DNA of 64,000 bases from Desulfuromonas soudanensis (GCF_001278055.1 NZ_CP010802.1:3782001-3846000), one strand, 5' to 3'. Shown: positions 43,935 through 53,212, counted from the stretch's first letter. Numbers and translations: made by a program. Notes: generated from the letters alone by a model not told the origin.

Positions 43935-44528
43935 TCAGTCGGCGGGAAAGCGGCCGGCGAAGGCGACATCGACCAGGGGACGGCGGCTGTTGGGAGCCTC
44001 GATTGCCGCCACGGTTGCAGGAAGGAGTGCGGGATCGTCGCGGCGCCCTAGGGCCACCGCCGCCATGATCTCATACCCCTGCCGGGGGACGGCGAGCACC
44101 TCGTGGGCCCGCTCGACGCTGAAGCCGGCCATGGCGTGGGCGTAGAGGCCGCGCTTGCGGGCCTGCAGCGCCAGCGACATCCAGGCCGCGCCGGCGTCGA
44201 AGATGGCGTGACGGTTGGCCTTGCCGTTGCGGGCGAACGCGAGGCGGGCGACGACGAAGAGGAGGACCGGCGCGCGGCTCGCCCACAGGCGGTTCTGTTC
44301 GACGAGGGCGGTGGCAAAGCGCTGCCGGTCACCTTCGGAAACGGCGTAAACAAAGAGCCAGGGCTGCTCGTTGTAACAGGAAGGCGCCCAGCGCGCCGCT
44401 TCGAAGAGGCTCTGCAGCTCCTCCTCGGAGAGCGGTTCGGGAGCGAAACTGCGCGGCGACCAGCGGTCGGTGAACATCGGATCGATGTCGACCTCGGGGG
44501 TGCGGGAATTGGAAAGGGGGCTCGACAT
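43935..44528 (-). CDS. Nitroreductase family protein
   Basis: The 197-residue protein has the FMN-binding RWSPRSFAPEPLSEEELQSL, ARWAPSCYNEQPWLFVYA, and a C-terminal VALGRRDDPALLP. It is a typical short nitroreductase fold and probably acts as a dimeric NAD(P)H-dependent flavoenzyme on quinones or nitro compounds. It lies about 200 bp upstream of prc on the same strand. The spacer 43733-43934 shows no gene. Confidence 0.9.
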   Translation of the reverse strand: MSSPLSNSRTPEVDIDPMFTDRWSPRSFAPEPLSEEELQSLFEAARWAPSCYNEQPWLFVYAVSEGDRQRFATALVEQNRLWASRAPVLLFVVARLAFARNGKANRHAIFDAGAAWMSLALQARKRGLYAHAMAGFSVERAHEVLAVPRQGYEIMAAVALGRRDDPALLPATVAAIEAPNSRRPLVDVAFAGRFPAD

Positions 44529-44602
44529 GGGAATCTCCTGGCCAGGGGGTGAGCATCATTCTAGCAGCCCCAGCGGCGCGCCGCCACCCTGGAAACCAGG
44601 GG

Positions 44603-44646
44603 AGAACAGAAGAGGGCAGCCCTTTCGGGTTGCCCTCTTCTGTTCT
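44603..44646. terminator. Long perfect hairpin between nitroreductase and His-rich genes
   Basis: AGAACAGAAGAGGGCA pairs with TGCCCTCTTCTGTTCT over 16 bp, extended by GCCC/GGGT. There is no T-run, so it may act as an RNA end stabiliser or factor-aided terminator of the upstream minus-strand gene. Confidence 0.6.
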
Positions 44647-44670
44647 GTGTCGAATCGAAAGCGGCCCTTT

Positions 44671-45147
44671 TCAGTCGTGGTGCCCCTTGTTCCCTTTTTC
44701 TTTTTTCCCTTTATTGCCGTGATGCTTTTCCTTTTTTTCCGGGTGAAATGACTTGCCGTGGTAACGACTTTTGTCCTGCTGGTACCGGTGGTACTCCTCG
44801 TCACGGTGCTGAAGGATCCTTTCGTGACGGTGTTTGCGGAGCCCCGGCGGCAGATGGTCGGGCGCGACCACAACCCAGGGACCGTCATAATCGTGGCCGC
44901 GGTGCCAGTTCCCCGCATGAAAAAGGAAGTAACTGCCGTCGAGCATCACCATCTCGTAGGGGACCCCGACAGCGACCCGGAAACCGAGGGACGGCGGGAC
45001 GAGAAAGAGGGGGGGTTCCTCGATGACCAGGGGCACATGATCGGCCCGGCCGAGGTCGAGGTTGACATTGACGTTGACACCCGAGGCGAAACCGGCCAGG
45101 GGGGTGAGAAAAAGTAGAGCCAGAGCGATCAGGAGTGTTTTCTTCAT
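44671..45147 (-). CDS. Exported histidine/lysine-rich protein of unknown function
   Basis: The 158-residue protein has a signal peptide (residues 1-21, cleavage after GFASG). A conserved core follows (VGVPYEMVMLDGSYFLFHAG, GPWVVVAPDHLPPGLRKHRH), then a charged tail rich in His and Lys that ends HGNKGKKEKGNKGHHD. The core pattern is common in small periplasmic proteins of Desulfuromonadales; the tail could bind metals or surfaces. No function is assigned. Confidence 0.8.
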   Translation of the reverse strand: MKKTLLIALALLFLTPLAGFASGVNVNVNLDLGRADHVPLVIEEPPLFLVPPSLGFRVAVGVPYEMVMLDGSYFLFHAGNWHRGHDYDGPWVVVAPDHLPPGLRKHRHERILQHRDEEYHRYQQDKSRYHGKSFHPEKKEKHHGNKGKKEKGNKGHHD

Positions 45148-45176
45148 ACACTTATCCTTTGTTTGGGGATTGGGGA

Positions 45177-45205
45177 GGGGAGCGCCGGATGGGCCGGCGC
45201 TCCCC
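45177..45205 (-). terminator. Hairpin after the DinG-like gene
   Basis: GGGGAGCGCCGG and CCGGCGCTCCCC arms with a 5-base loop lie 79 bp beyond the helicase stop and before the His-rich gene. No T-run is present. Confidence 0.6.
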
Positions 45206-45284
45206 TTGAACCCTCGAAGGCTTGCATTTTACCTGCCAATATTCGAGGCGGGGCAGATCGATCCGTGGCCAAACCGCAGGTCGT

Positions 45285-47822
45285 CTACGGGGCGTCTGGA
45301 GGGGGGGCGGCAAAGAAGCGGCGCATCTCCGCCAGGACCTCGGCACTCGGCGCGGCGACGACCCGGGCCTCGGGGAGGGAGCGGAGGAAGACCCGCCCGT
45401 ACCCCTTTTTCACGACCCGGGCATCGAGGATCATCACCACCCCGCGGTCGTCGCGGTGGCGGATCAGCCGGCCGAAGCCCTGCTTGAATTTGATCACCGC
45501 CTGGGGGACGGTGTACTCCATGAAGGGGTCGCCGCCGCGTTTTTCGATGGCCTCGGAGCGGGCCTCGAGGACCGGCTCGGTGGGGACCTTGAAAGGGAGA
45601 CGGGCGATGATCACCTGTTCGAGGGCCCGCCCCGGGACATCGACCCCCTCCCAGAAGGAGTCGGTGCCGAAGAGGACGCTCGTCGGGTCGGCGGCGAACT
45701 TCTTGAGGAGGCGGTGGCGGTTGTCATCCCCCTGGCGCAGACAGTGATAGCCGCGGGCCGACAGGATCGGGGCGAGCTCGCCGTGAACGCGGCGCAGCAG
45801 GGAATAGGCGGTAAAGAGGACGAAGGTGCGGCCGTCGGCGGAGAGGATCGCCTGCTCGGAGAGGTCGCGGACCATCTCCTGGTAGCCGGGGCGCCCCGGT
45901 TCCGGGACGTCGGTGGGGATGGCGACCAGGGTCTGGCGGGCGAAGTCGAAGGGGGAGTGCAGCAGCAGTTCGGTGACCCGCCCCGGCTCCACCCGGTCGA
46001 GGCCGACCCGGCACTTGAAGTAGTCGAAGGAGGGGCCGACGGCCAGGGTGGCGCTGGTGAGGACGACGGTGCGGAAGCGGTCGTAGACCGCCGCCTTGAG
46101 ATTGTCGGCGACCTCGAGGGGGGCGGTGCAGAGCTTGGTAACCAGGGAGGTGCCGCGGCCGACGCGCCCCAGGGCGACCTCGAACCAGGCGCAGGTCTGC
46201 TCTTCTTTGGCGACGAAAAAGTCGAGATCGGCGGCTATCCCCTCGAGACGCCCGGCTATCCCCCGCAGATCGGTGAAGAAGTTGCCGAGCTTCTCGGCGT
46301 ATTCCTCGGGGATCTTGTCGCCGGCCCGCAGCAGGGCCCGCACCCCCTTGGCGAGCTCATTGGTCGCCAGTCCGAGGGCGCGGACCCGAGCGGCGATCCC
46401 TTCCCAGAGGGGGGTTTCGGTAAAGGCCGGCAGGACGCGGTGCTTGAGCTCCTCCCCTTCGCGGACCGGGCGGGACAGCCCCTCGGAGAGGTCGGTGCCG
46501 ATCGATTCGAGATCGCGCACCGCCAGGTCGAAGAGGGCCTGCCGGCCGGCGAGGAGCTTTTCGATGCGGCCGTGGAGGTCGCGGTAGAGCTCGTCGGCGC
46601 TGTCGGGGAGTTCCTTGGCCAGGGCCGAAAGGTAGCGGGGGAGGAGCCCCTTGTCGGGCTGGCGCGGATGACGGAGCCGGTTGAGGACCCGGGCGAAGGC
46701 GAAGCGGGTCACCTGGGAGGAAAAGTAGTTCGTCGCCACGTCCTCGAGGTGATGGGCCTCGTCGAGGATGATCCGGTCGAAGGGGGGGAGAACGGCGGCG
46801 GCGGAGTAGTTGTCGGTCTGCGCCCGCAGCGCCAGGTCGGAGAGGAGGAGGGCGTGATTGACCACCAGGATGTCGGCCTGGGCCGCTTTGCGCCGTGCCT
46901 TGTGGAAGAAGCAGCGGGCGTAGTGGGGGCAGCGCACCCGGCCGCACTGGTCGAGCTCGCAGCGCACCTCTTCCCAGACCTGCTCCGGGGGGAGGAAGGG
47001 GAGTTCCTCCCGGGAGCCGTCGGCGGTTCTCTCGGCCCATTCGACGATGCTGTGCAGCTCGGCGGCGTGCTCCTCGTCGAAGAGGCCGGTCTCGAGACGG
47101 GCATTTTCGGCGCGGCGCAGGCAGAGGTAGTTGCCGCGCCCCTTGACCAGCACCGCCCGGAATTCGAGCCCTGTGGCCCGCTGCAGAAAGGGGAGGTCCT
47201 TGCGGACCAGCTGTTCCTGGAGGTTGATGGTGTTGGTCGAGACCACCACCCGCTCCTCGTTGGTCAGAGCCCAGAGGATCGCCGGAGCGAGATAGGCCAG
47301 GCTCTTGCCGGTGCCGGTGCCGGCCTCGATGACCGCCAGCTTCCCGGCGTTGAAGGCTTCGCCGACGGCAAAAGCCATGCGCAGCTGCTCCGGACGGTCT
47401 TCGTAGCCGGGGAGCGTGGTCGCCACCACCCCCTGAGGGCCGAGGATGTCGCCGATACGCTGGGGTTCGAGGTGCTGTTCCTCCCGGGGGGCGAAGGCTT
47501 CCACCACCTTATACACATTGCCCACAGAGTTGTCCACAATGTGGAAACCGACCCCGAGGGACCCGAGACGCGAGGCAATCTCGATATCCGCCGACGACGG
47601 CTGAAGCCCTCCCGACGGGTGATTGTGGATAACCACGTCGCCGTAGCGGCAGAGCTGAAGGATGGCCGGAACGGCGTCCTCCTTGCCGCGCGCCAGGACC
47701 TCGACCTCGACCACCCGCCGCTCCTCATCGGTGCGGCCGAGGAAAAAGACCTCGTTGCCCTGGGCCTGGGCGATCGCCTGGCGCATGGCCAGCAGTGCCG
47801 GCTGGTGGTAACTGATTTCCAA
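45285..47822 (-). CDS. JAMM (RadC-like) domain fused to DinG-type Fe-S helicase
   Basis: The protein has 845 residues. Residues 1-110 form a RadC-like JAMM fold with VVIHNHPSGGLQPSSADIEI, the zinc motif of the family. From about 135 a superfamily-2 XPD/DinG helicase follows: Walker A IEAGTGTGKSLAYLAP, the Fe-S cysteines (YLCLRRAE; CELDQCGRVRCPHYARC), DEAH in ILDEAHHLEDVA, and C-terminal motifs FGTDSFWEGVDVPG and GFGRLIRHRDDRG. DinG enzymes unwind R-loops, forks and G4 DNA. The role of the extra JAMM domain is unknown. The gene stands alone, after tRNA-Val on the same strand. Confidence 0.9.
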   Translation of the reverse strand: MEISYHQPALLAMRQAIAQAQGNEVFFLGRTDEERRVVEVEVLARGKEDAVPAILQLCRYGDVVIHNHPSGGLQPSSADIEIASRLGSLGVGFHIVDNSVGNVYKVVEAFAPREEQHLEPQRIGDILGPQGVVATTLPGYEDRPEQLRMAFAVGEAFNAGKLAVIEAGTGTGKSLAYLAPAILWALTNEERVVVSTNTINLQEQLVRKDLPFLQRATGLEFRAVLVKGRGNYLCLRRAENARLETGLFDEEHAAELHSIVEWAERTADGSREELPFLPPEQVWEEVRCELDQCGRVRCPHYARCFFHKARRKAAQADILVVNHALLLSDLALRAQTDNYSAAAVLPPFDRIILDEAHHLEDVATNYFSSQVTRFAFARVLNRLRHPRQPDKGLLPRYLSALAKELPDSADELYRDLHGRIEKLLAGRQALFDLAVRDLESIGTDLSEGLSRPVREGEELKHRVLPAFTETPLWEGIAARVRALGLATNELAKGVRALLRAGDKIPEEYAEKLGNFFTDLRGIAGRLEGIAADLDFFVAKEEQTCAWFEVALGRVGRGTSLVTKLCTAPLEVADNLKAAVYDRFRTVVLTSATLAVGPSFDYFKCRVGLDRVEPGRVTELLLHSPFDFARQTLVAIPTDVPEPGRPGYQEMVRDLSEQAILSADGRTFVLFTAYSLLRRVHGELAPILSARGYHCLRQGDDNRHRLLKKFAADPTSVLFGTDSFWEGVDVPGRALEQVIIARLPFKVPTEPVLEARSEAIEKRGGDPFMEYTVPQAVIKFKQGFGRLIRHRDDRGVVMILDARVVKKGYGRVFLRSLPEARVVAAPSAEVLAEMRRFFAAPPPDAP

Positions 47823-47914
47823 AAGATAAGTCCTCGAGGCAAAGGGGGCATTATAGGCGATGCGGCGGGAAAAGGGAAGGCGCGGCAGGAGAGGGGGTGG
47901 GGGGGGTGGAAACG

Positions 47915-47938
47915 AAAAAAGACACCCGGAGGTGTCTT
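47915..47938 (-). terminator. Terminator of tRNA-Val
   Basis: AAGACACC and GGTGTCTT arms around CGGA/TCCG are followed on the minus strand by six T residues, about 29 bp after the tRNA. Confidence 0.9.
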
Positions 47939-47966
47939 CCTGCAGTGTCGGGACCAGCCTTGCGGC

Positions 47967-48041
47967 TGGTAGGCACGCCCGGGATCGAACCGGGGACCCC
48001 TACCGTGTCAGGGTAGTGCTCTCCCACTGAGCTACGTGCCT
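47967..48041 (-). tRNA. tRNA-Val (GAC)
   Basis: This is a 75-nt cloverleaf. The acceptor stem is AGGCACG with CGTGCCT, the D-arm GCTCAGTGGGAGAGC, the anticodon loop CTGACAC (GAC), the T-arm CCGGTTCGATCCCGG, and 3' CCA is encoded. Confidence 0.97.
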
Positions 48042-48142
48042 GTGCAACCGACGAAGGACTTCTTTTACGGGAAAAGGGGGGTTCTGTCAATCCCTAATCC
48101 CCTCGCGAAGAATTTTCCCTTACTCCCCCCCTTGGGCCGCCG

Positions 48143-48811
48143 TCACTCGAACTGGGCCCGAAAGGCGGCCATCTCCCGGCGCAGATCGTCCACCTCGGCG
48201 CGCAGAGTCGCCACCTCCGCCTCCAGGGCGGCGATGGCCTCCGCTTCGGCCCGCACCCGCAGGGTAGCGCTCTCCGGCGCCGGGGCCGAGGCCTCGAAAT
48301 CGAGGTCGGGAGGGCCGCCGAGAAGGTGGAGAAAACGGGGTTCCTTGCGCCCCGGCTGGCGGGGGAGCCGGACGGCAAGGGGAGGCTCCTTCTCCATCAG
48401 ATCCTGCAGAACCCCTTCGGCCGCCGCCAGATCGGCCAGGGGATGGAGGCGTTCGGAGCGCCCCCGCAATTCGCCGACGGTCTGCGCCCCGCGCAGCAGG
48501 AGTTCGCAGAGGATGGCCAGCTCCCCCCTCTCGAGGTAGAGCTTCTCGACGAGGGTATGGCGGTATTTGGGGACCCGCCCCCCTTCCGCCGAGAGCATCG
48601 CCAGGCCGAGATGGCGCAGCCGCTCGAGGGCGCGAGCCACGTCGGTCTCTTCGAGGGCCAGCACCGGCTCGCGATTCGACTTCTGGTTGCAGGCGTTGGT
48701 CAGGGCGTTGAGGGAAAGGGGGTAGTACTCGGGGGTAGCCAACTCCTTTTCCACCAGGGAGCCGAGCACCCGGATTTCCACGGCATCGAGAGGGGGGAGG
48801 TTCATCGTCAT
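48143..48811 (-). CDS. YceH/UPF0502 (DUF480) family protein
   Basis: The 222-residue protein is made of two winged-helix domains (about 1-80 and 85-165) with the family sequences VLGSLVEKELATPEYYPLSL and LLLRGAQTVGELRGRSERLH. A C-terminal coiled coil follows (EAIAALEAEVATLRAEVDDL). It is probably a DNA- or protein-binding factor; the cellular role is not established. The start at 48811 follows AAGGAATCGG, and an in-frame ATG two codons later is equally possible. It lies downstream of phoR with 29 bp between them. Confidence 0.88.
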   Translation of the reverse strand: MTMNLPPLDAVEIRVLGSLVEKELATPEYYPLSLNALTNACNQKSNREPVLALEETDVARALERLRHLGLAMLSAEGGRVPKYRHTLVEKLYLERGELAILCELLLRGAQTVGELRGRSERLHPLADLAAAEGVLQDLMEKEPPLAVRLPRQPGRKEPRFLHLLGGPPDLDFEASAPAPESATLRVRAEAEAIAALEAEVATLRAEVDDLRREMAAFRAQFE

Positions 48812-48840
48812 CCGATTCCTTTGGGAGATAAGGTTGCAAG

Positions 48841-50649
48841 TCAGGGGGATGTTTGTCTGTCGCCGGAGTCTTTCCCTTCCTGCGGCAGAACGATGGTGAA
48901 GGTGCTCCCGGCGCCGACGGTGCTCTGGACCAGGACCTCACCGTCGTGGGCCGAAGCGATATGCTTGACGATCGCCAGGCCGAGGCCGGTGCCGCCGAGG
49001 TTGCGGCTGCGGGCCCGATCAACCCGGTAGAAGCGTTCGAAGAGACGGGGGAGGTGCGCCGCGGCGATGCCGCACCCCCGGTCCTGGACCCGGATCAGCA
49101 AGCGCCCCTCCTCCAGGGCAGCATCGACGGCCACCGTCCCCCTTTCGGGGCTGTACTTGATGGCGTTGGTCAGAAGATTGACCACCGCCTGCTCGAGGAG
49201 CGGCGCATTGATCCGGGAGTGCAGCTCGGAAGGGCAGAAGAGGTCGATGGCCAGCCCCTTGTCGGCGGCGGCCAGGGCGCAGTCCTGGATGGCGGCCTCG
49301 AGGACCGGGCGCAGCGCCTGGGAGGTCAGGGGGATCCCCTCCCGCTCGCTCCCCTGCTCGATGCGGGAGAGGGACAGGAGATCGTCGATGATGGCGTGCA
49401 GGCGATCGGCCTGTTTGGCGATCATGGCGACGAAGCGCCGCGCCCCTGCCGGCTCGTCGAGAGCGCCGTCCTCGAGAGTCTCGGCGGCCCCCTTGATGGC
49501 GGTGATCGGGGTCTTCAGCTCGTGGGAGACGTTGGCGACGAAATCGCGACGGAGATTCTCCAGGCGCCGCAGGCGGGTGACGTCGTTGAGAACGATCAGT
49601 GCCCCGATCTTCTCGCCGCGGCTGTCCCGCAGGCGGGTGCCGTGGGCCTGAAGAAAACGTTCGACGCCGCCGCTGACCAGGACGATGTCCCCTTCCACCG
49701 GCTCTTCGGCCTGCAGGGCACGGCGCACGAAGCGATGCAGATCGGCCTTGCGCACCGTCTCCTGGATCGGCCGCCCTACGGCCGCCCCCGGACGCACGCC
49801 GACCAGCTCGGCGGCGGCGCCGTTGAGGCGCAGAATCCGTTCGTCACAGTCGACCGCCAGGACCCCTTCGACCATGCTCGCCAGCACCGCCTCCTGCTCG
49901 TTGCGCTGGCGCAGCACGGTGCTCAGGCGCTCGTCGAGCTGGGCGGCCATCTGATTCATCGCCTCGGCCAGGGCCCGCAGCTCTTCCGGCCCCGAGAAAG
50001 AGAGGCGGGTGCCAAGCTCCCCCCGGGCAAAGCGCTGGGCTCCGCGGCGGAGCTCCTCGATGGGGAGGCTGATGCGCCGGGCGATCCACCAGGACAGGAG
50101 CGCGGCAAGGAGGGCCGCCGCCACCCCGGCCAATGCGATCTTCAGGGAAACCGTCCCCAGGGCCTGGTCGATGACATTCACCGCCCGGGCGGTGCGCACC
50201 ACCCCGACGATCTCCTCCCCCTCCCGGACCGGGACGGCCACGTACATCATTTCCCGCAGCAGGGTCTGGCTGTAACGGGAAGCCACCCCCGTTTCTCCGG
50301 CCAGGGCTGCGGCGACCTCCATGCGGCCGCCATGATTATCCATCCGCGCCGGGTCCTCCTCCGAGTCGCAGAGAACGACGCCGCCGGGGAGGATCACCGT
50401 CACCCGGCTGTCGGCGCTGCGGCCGAGCTCGCGGCAGAAGGGGGCCAGGGAGGCGCCGCCTTCGGGAGCCAGGCGCCCGGCGATCTGGGGAGCGATGAGC
50501 CGGGCCCGGGCCTCCAGGTCGCCGGCCGCCTGCCCGAGGTAGAAGTGGTGCAGCGAATGGGAAAAATACCACCCGACGCCGAGAAGGGAGACGAGGAGGA
50601 CCGCAAGGTAGGAGGGGTAGAGCTGCCAGATGAGGCGGACGGGGCGCAT
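48841..50649 (-). CDS. phoR: Phosphate-type sensor histidine kinase PhoR
   Basis: The 602-residue protein has two transmembrane segments (about 10-30 and 160-185) bounding a periplasmic domain of about 130 residues. HAMP, PAS, HisKA (FVANVSHELKTPITAIKGAA, phospho-His) and HATPase_c (DRGCGIAAAHLPRLFERFYR; GTGLGLAIVKHI) domains follow. Its start is 2 bp after the phoB stop. Together with PhoB it should control phosphate-starvation genes, although many PhoR-like kinases in this group have other signals. No pst genes lie in the window. Confidence 0.88.
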   Translation of the reverse strand: MRPVRLIWQLYPSYLAVLLVSLLGVGWYFSHSLHHFYLGQAAGDLEARARLIAPQIAGRLAPEGGASLAPFCRELGRSADSRVTVILPGGVVLCDSEEDPARMDNHGGRMEVAAALAGETGVASRYSQTLLREMMYVAVPVREGEEIVGVVRTARAVNVIDQALGTVSLKIALAGVAAALLAALLSWWIARRISLPIEELRRGAQRFARGELGTRLSFSGPEELRALAEAMNQMAAQLDERLSTVLRQRNEQEAVLASMVEGVLAVDCDERILRLNGAAAELVGVRPGAAVGRPIQETVRKADLHRFVRRALQAEEPVEGDIVLVSGGVERFLQAHGTRLRDSRGEKIGALIVLNDVTRLRRLENLRRDFVANVSHELKTPITAIKGAAETLEDGALDEPAGARRFVAMIAKQADRLHAIIDDLLSLSRIEQGSEREGIPLTSQALRPVLEAAIQDCALAAADKGLAIDLFCPSELHSRINAPLLEQAVVNLLTNAIKYSPERGTVAVDAALEEGRLLIRVQDRGCGIAAAHLPRLFERFYRVDRARSRNLGGTGLGLAIVKHIASAHDGEVLVQSTVGAGSTFTIVLPQEGKDSGDRQTSP

Positions 50650-50651
50650 GG

Positions 50652-51344
50652 TCACTCCCGGAAACGGTAGCCGACGCCGCGCACCGTTTCGATGCGGGCG
50701 CCGTGGGGACCGAGCTTCTTGCGCAGGCCGACGATCTGCACGTCGACGGCGCGATCGGTGACGGCGTAGTCGTCGCCGCGCACCGCGTTGACGATCTGAT
50801 AGCGGGTGAAGACCCATCCCGGGCGGCTGGCGAGGAAATAGAGGACCCTGAACTCGGTAAACGTCAGCTCGACGGGGACGCCGTCCACCAGGACCTCGTT
50901 GCGCCCGGGGTGGATGGTGAGTCCGTCGAGGAGGAGGGGGGCCTCCCCCTCGGCGGGAGGAGCCTCCCGCTCGTGACGGCGCAGCACCGCCCGCAGGCGG
51001 GCGATGAGGACCTTGGGGCTGAAGGGCTTGGTGAGATAGTCGTCGGCGCCGAGTTCGAGACCGGTGACGATGTCCGACTCCTCCCCCCGGGCGGTGAGCA
51101 TCACCACCGGCACACCTTCGGTGGCCGCATCGCGCTTGAGCTCCCGGCAGACCGACAGGCCGTCCATCCCCGGGAGCATCAAATCGAGAAGGATGAGGTC
51201 GGGGCGCTGGAGGCGGGCCGCCCGCAGCCCCTCCTCGCCGTTGGCGGCGCAGCTCACCCGGTACCCCTGGCGACTCAGATTGTAATGAACGACGGCGAGA
51301 ATATCTTCCTCGTCCTCGATGACCAGAATGTGTTCTTTGCCCAT
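50652..51344 (-). CDS. phoB: Response regulator PhoB (OmpR family)
   Basis: The 230-residue protein has a receiver domain with the acidic pocket (VIEDEEDI), phospho-Asp in LILLDLMLPGMDGLSV and Lys in DDYLTKPFSPK. A winged-helix DNA-binding domain follows, ending TVRGVGYRFRE. It is the first gene of phoBR. The 257-bp spacer to the divergent VWA gene contains no clear Pho box that I can recognise. Confidence 0.9.
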   Translation of the reverse strand: MGKEHILVIEDEEDILAVVHYNLSRQGYRVSCAANGEEGLRAARLQRPDLILLDLMLPGMDGLSVCRELKRDAATEGVPVVMLTARGEESDIVTGLELGADDYLTKPFSPKVLIARLRAVLRRHEREAPPAEGEAPLLLDGLTIHPGRNEVLVDGVPVELTFTEFRVLYFLASRPGWVFTRYQIVNAVRGDDYAVTDRAVDVQIVGLRKKLGPHGARIETVRGVGYRFRE

Positions 51345-51601
51345 GATGTGATCCCCTTAAGGACTCCTGACAGCGTTTGGCGAGGATTCTGCGACCCCGA
51401 TGTTAGGATCGTATTAGAGTGACCGTAAAGAACAGCGCCGTCAAGGGGGAAGGGACATGAGGAGTGCGCCCTCCGCAGGATACAATTTTTTTACAAATCT
51501 TTTATCCCCCTCTGACGACTCTTTTGCCGGGAAATGATCTACTGGCCCCAACAATCTGGCACCGGATCTGCAAACAAAACCCACCGAGCAAAGGAGAGAC
51601 C

Positions 51602-52939
51602 ATGAAAAGAAGCGCCGCATTATTAACCGTCGCCGTTTTGCTGCTACTGAGCCCCCTGCCGCAGGCGTCGGCCGTCACCGAACCCCTGGTGCGCTGCCGT
51701 ATCGCTCTCGACCGCGAGGTCCTCCCCGCCGGCCCGGCGCAGACGACCATCGTCAAGGTCACCCTCGAGGTGGCCCCCCTCCTCCGGAAAACGGAGCGTC
51801 CTCCCGTCAACCTCGTCCTGGTCCTCGACCGCTCGGGATCGATGGCCGGCAGCAAGATCGAAAAGGCCAAGGAAGCCGCCATCGAAGCGCTGCACCGCCT
51901 CGGCCCGCAGGATCTTTTCTCTCTGGTCGCCTATAACCAGCAGGTCGAGACCCTGATTCCGTCCCAGAGCGCCGCCCATATCGAGGCGATCGAAGGGGAG
52001 ATCCGCGGCATCTACGCCGATGGCAACACCGCCCTCTTCGGCGCCGTCAGTCAGGGGGCGGCCCAAATCCGCAAGAACCTCCACCGCGACTTCGTGCACC
52101 GGGTGATCCTCCTTTCCGACGGCCTGGCCAACGTCGGCCCGAGCGCCCCGGCCGATCTCGCCCGCCTCGGCGCCGCTCTCCTCAAGGAAGGAATTTCCGT
52201 CACCACCATCGGCGTCGGCACCGACTTCAACGAGGACCTGATGACGGAGCTCGCCGGCCGCAGCGACGGCAACCACTACTTCGTCGAGTCGAGCAGCGAC
52301 CTGCCGCGGATCTTCGCCGCCGAACTCGGGGATGTCCTCAGCGTCGTCGCCCGCAAGGTTGTCATCGAGATCGAATGTCCCGACGGCGTGCGACCCCTGC
52401 GCATCATCGGCCGCCAGGGGCGTATCCGCGGCAACCGGGTGGAGCTGCAGATGAACCAGCTCTACGGCGGCCAGGAGAAGTACGCCCTCGTCGAGGTGAC
52501 CGTCCCCCCCTCCCGCCCCGAACAGACCCTGGCCCTCGCCAGGGTCAGCTGCCGCTACGACAACGCCCTCACCAACAGGAGCGAATCGTCGAGCGCCGAG
52601 GCCGTCGCCCGTTTCAGCGGCCGCGCCGAAGAGGTTCGCAAGGGGGCCAACCGCAAGGTGCAGGAGGCGGTGGTGGAAAACGAGATGGCCGTCGCCCGCG
52701 ACAGGGCCCTCGACCTCTACAACGCCGGCAAACCCGCCGCCGCGGCCCTCGAATTGCGGCAGAAAAAAGACGAACTCCAGGAGAAGAACGAGGCCCTCGG
52801 CTTCTCCGATCTCGCCGGCTCGGCCGCCGGCCTCGAGGCGGACGCCGCCGCCTTCGAGGAGCAAAAACTCGACAGCCCGGCCAAGAAGGCCCTGCGCTCC
52901 GAGAGCTACAAGGTGCGCAGCCAGCAGCGGGACTACTAG
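51602..52939 (+). CDS. Exported von Willebrand factor A domain protein
   Basis: The 445-residue protein has a signal peptide (residues 1-24, PLPQASA). A VWA domain carries the MIDAS motif LVLDRSGSMAGSKIEKAKEA, the Thr in DGNTALFGAV and the Asp in LLSDGLANVG. A beta-sandwich region and a C-terminal charged helical tail (about 340-445) follow. AAAGGAGAGACC precedes ATG 51602. Such proteins act as metal-dependent adhesion or scaffold modules at the envelope. It stands alone, and its partner is unknown. Confidence 0.9.
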   Translation: MKRSAALLTVAVLLLLSPLPQASAVTEPLVRCRIALDREVLPAGPAQTTIVKVTLEVAPLLRKTERPPVNLVLVLDRSGSMAGSKIEKAKEAAIEALHRLGPQDLFSLVAYNQQVETLIPSQSAAHIEAIEGEIRGIYADGNTALFGAVSQGAAQIRKNLHRDFVHRVILLSDGLANVGPSAPADLARLGAALLKEGISVTTIGVGTDFNEDLMTELAGRSDGNHYFVESSSDLPRIFAAELGDVLSVVARKVVIEIECPDGVRPLRIIGRQGRIRGNRVELQMNQLYGGQEKYALVEVTVPPSRPEQTLALARVSCRYDNALTNRSESSSAEAVARFSGRAEEVRKGANRKVQEAVVENEMAVARDRALDLYNAGKPAAAALELRQKKDELQEKNEALGFSDLAGSAAGLEADAAAFEEQKLDSPAKKALRSESYKVRSQQRDY

Positions 52940-52951
52940 GCTCCCAGGAAA

Positions 52952-52989
52952 GGCGGGAGACAGGGCGCCATTGCACCTTGCCTCCCGCC
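52952..52989 (+). terminator. Hairpin after the VWA gene
   Basis: GGCGGGAGACAGG pairs with CCTTGCCTCCCGCC with one bulge, 12 bp after the stop. Only a weak T-rich stretch (CTCCTTGTTGTT) follows. Confidence 0.65.
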
Positions 52990-53062
52990 GCTCCTTGTTG
53001 TTAAATGGCGGGGAATCCGGAACCGAACGGGGAAAAATCAGGATAAAGAATAAAACCCTTAT

Positions 53063-53146
53063 CCGCAGATGACGCAGAGGGGCGCAGATAAGGGCCCAAC
53101 CGAAATAGCTTCAGATTTCATCTGCGGGAATCTGCGTCATCTGCGG
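53063..53146. repeat. Inverted repeat of the 'CCGCAGATGACGCAGA' type
   Basis: CCGCAGATGACGCAGA at 53063-53078 is exactly complementary to 53131-53146, with further related copies (GGCGCAGATAAGGG, TTCATCTGCGGG) between. This is a dispersed intergenic repeat, located 66 bp before the histidine kinase gene. Confidence 0.7.
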
Positions 53147-53212
53147 AAAAAAATTTCGCCTCTGGCCAGAGGTCCAAGATCCGATACAGCAAAACCGCCG
53201 AAGGGATGGCGC

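Noticed and set aside
45222-47972. 916-codon plus-strand open frame
   Set aside because: It is antisense to the JAMM-DinG helicase. The composition is Gly/Glu/Ala-rich with no domain, so it is a shadow.
51345-51601. Pho box in front of phoB
   Set aside because: No pair of CTGTCAT-like direct repeats with the right spacing could be found by eye.
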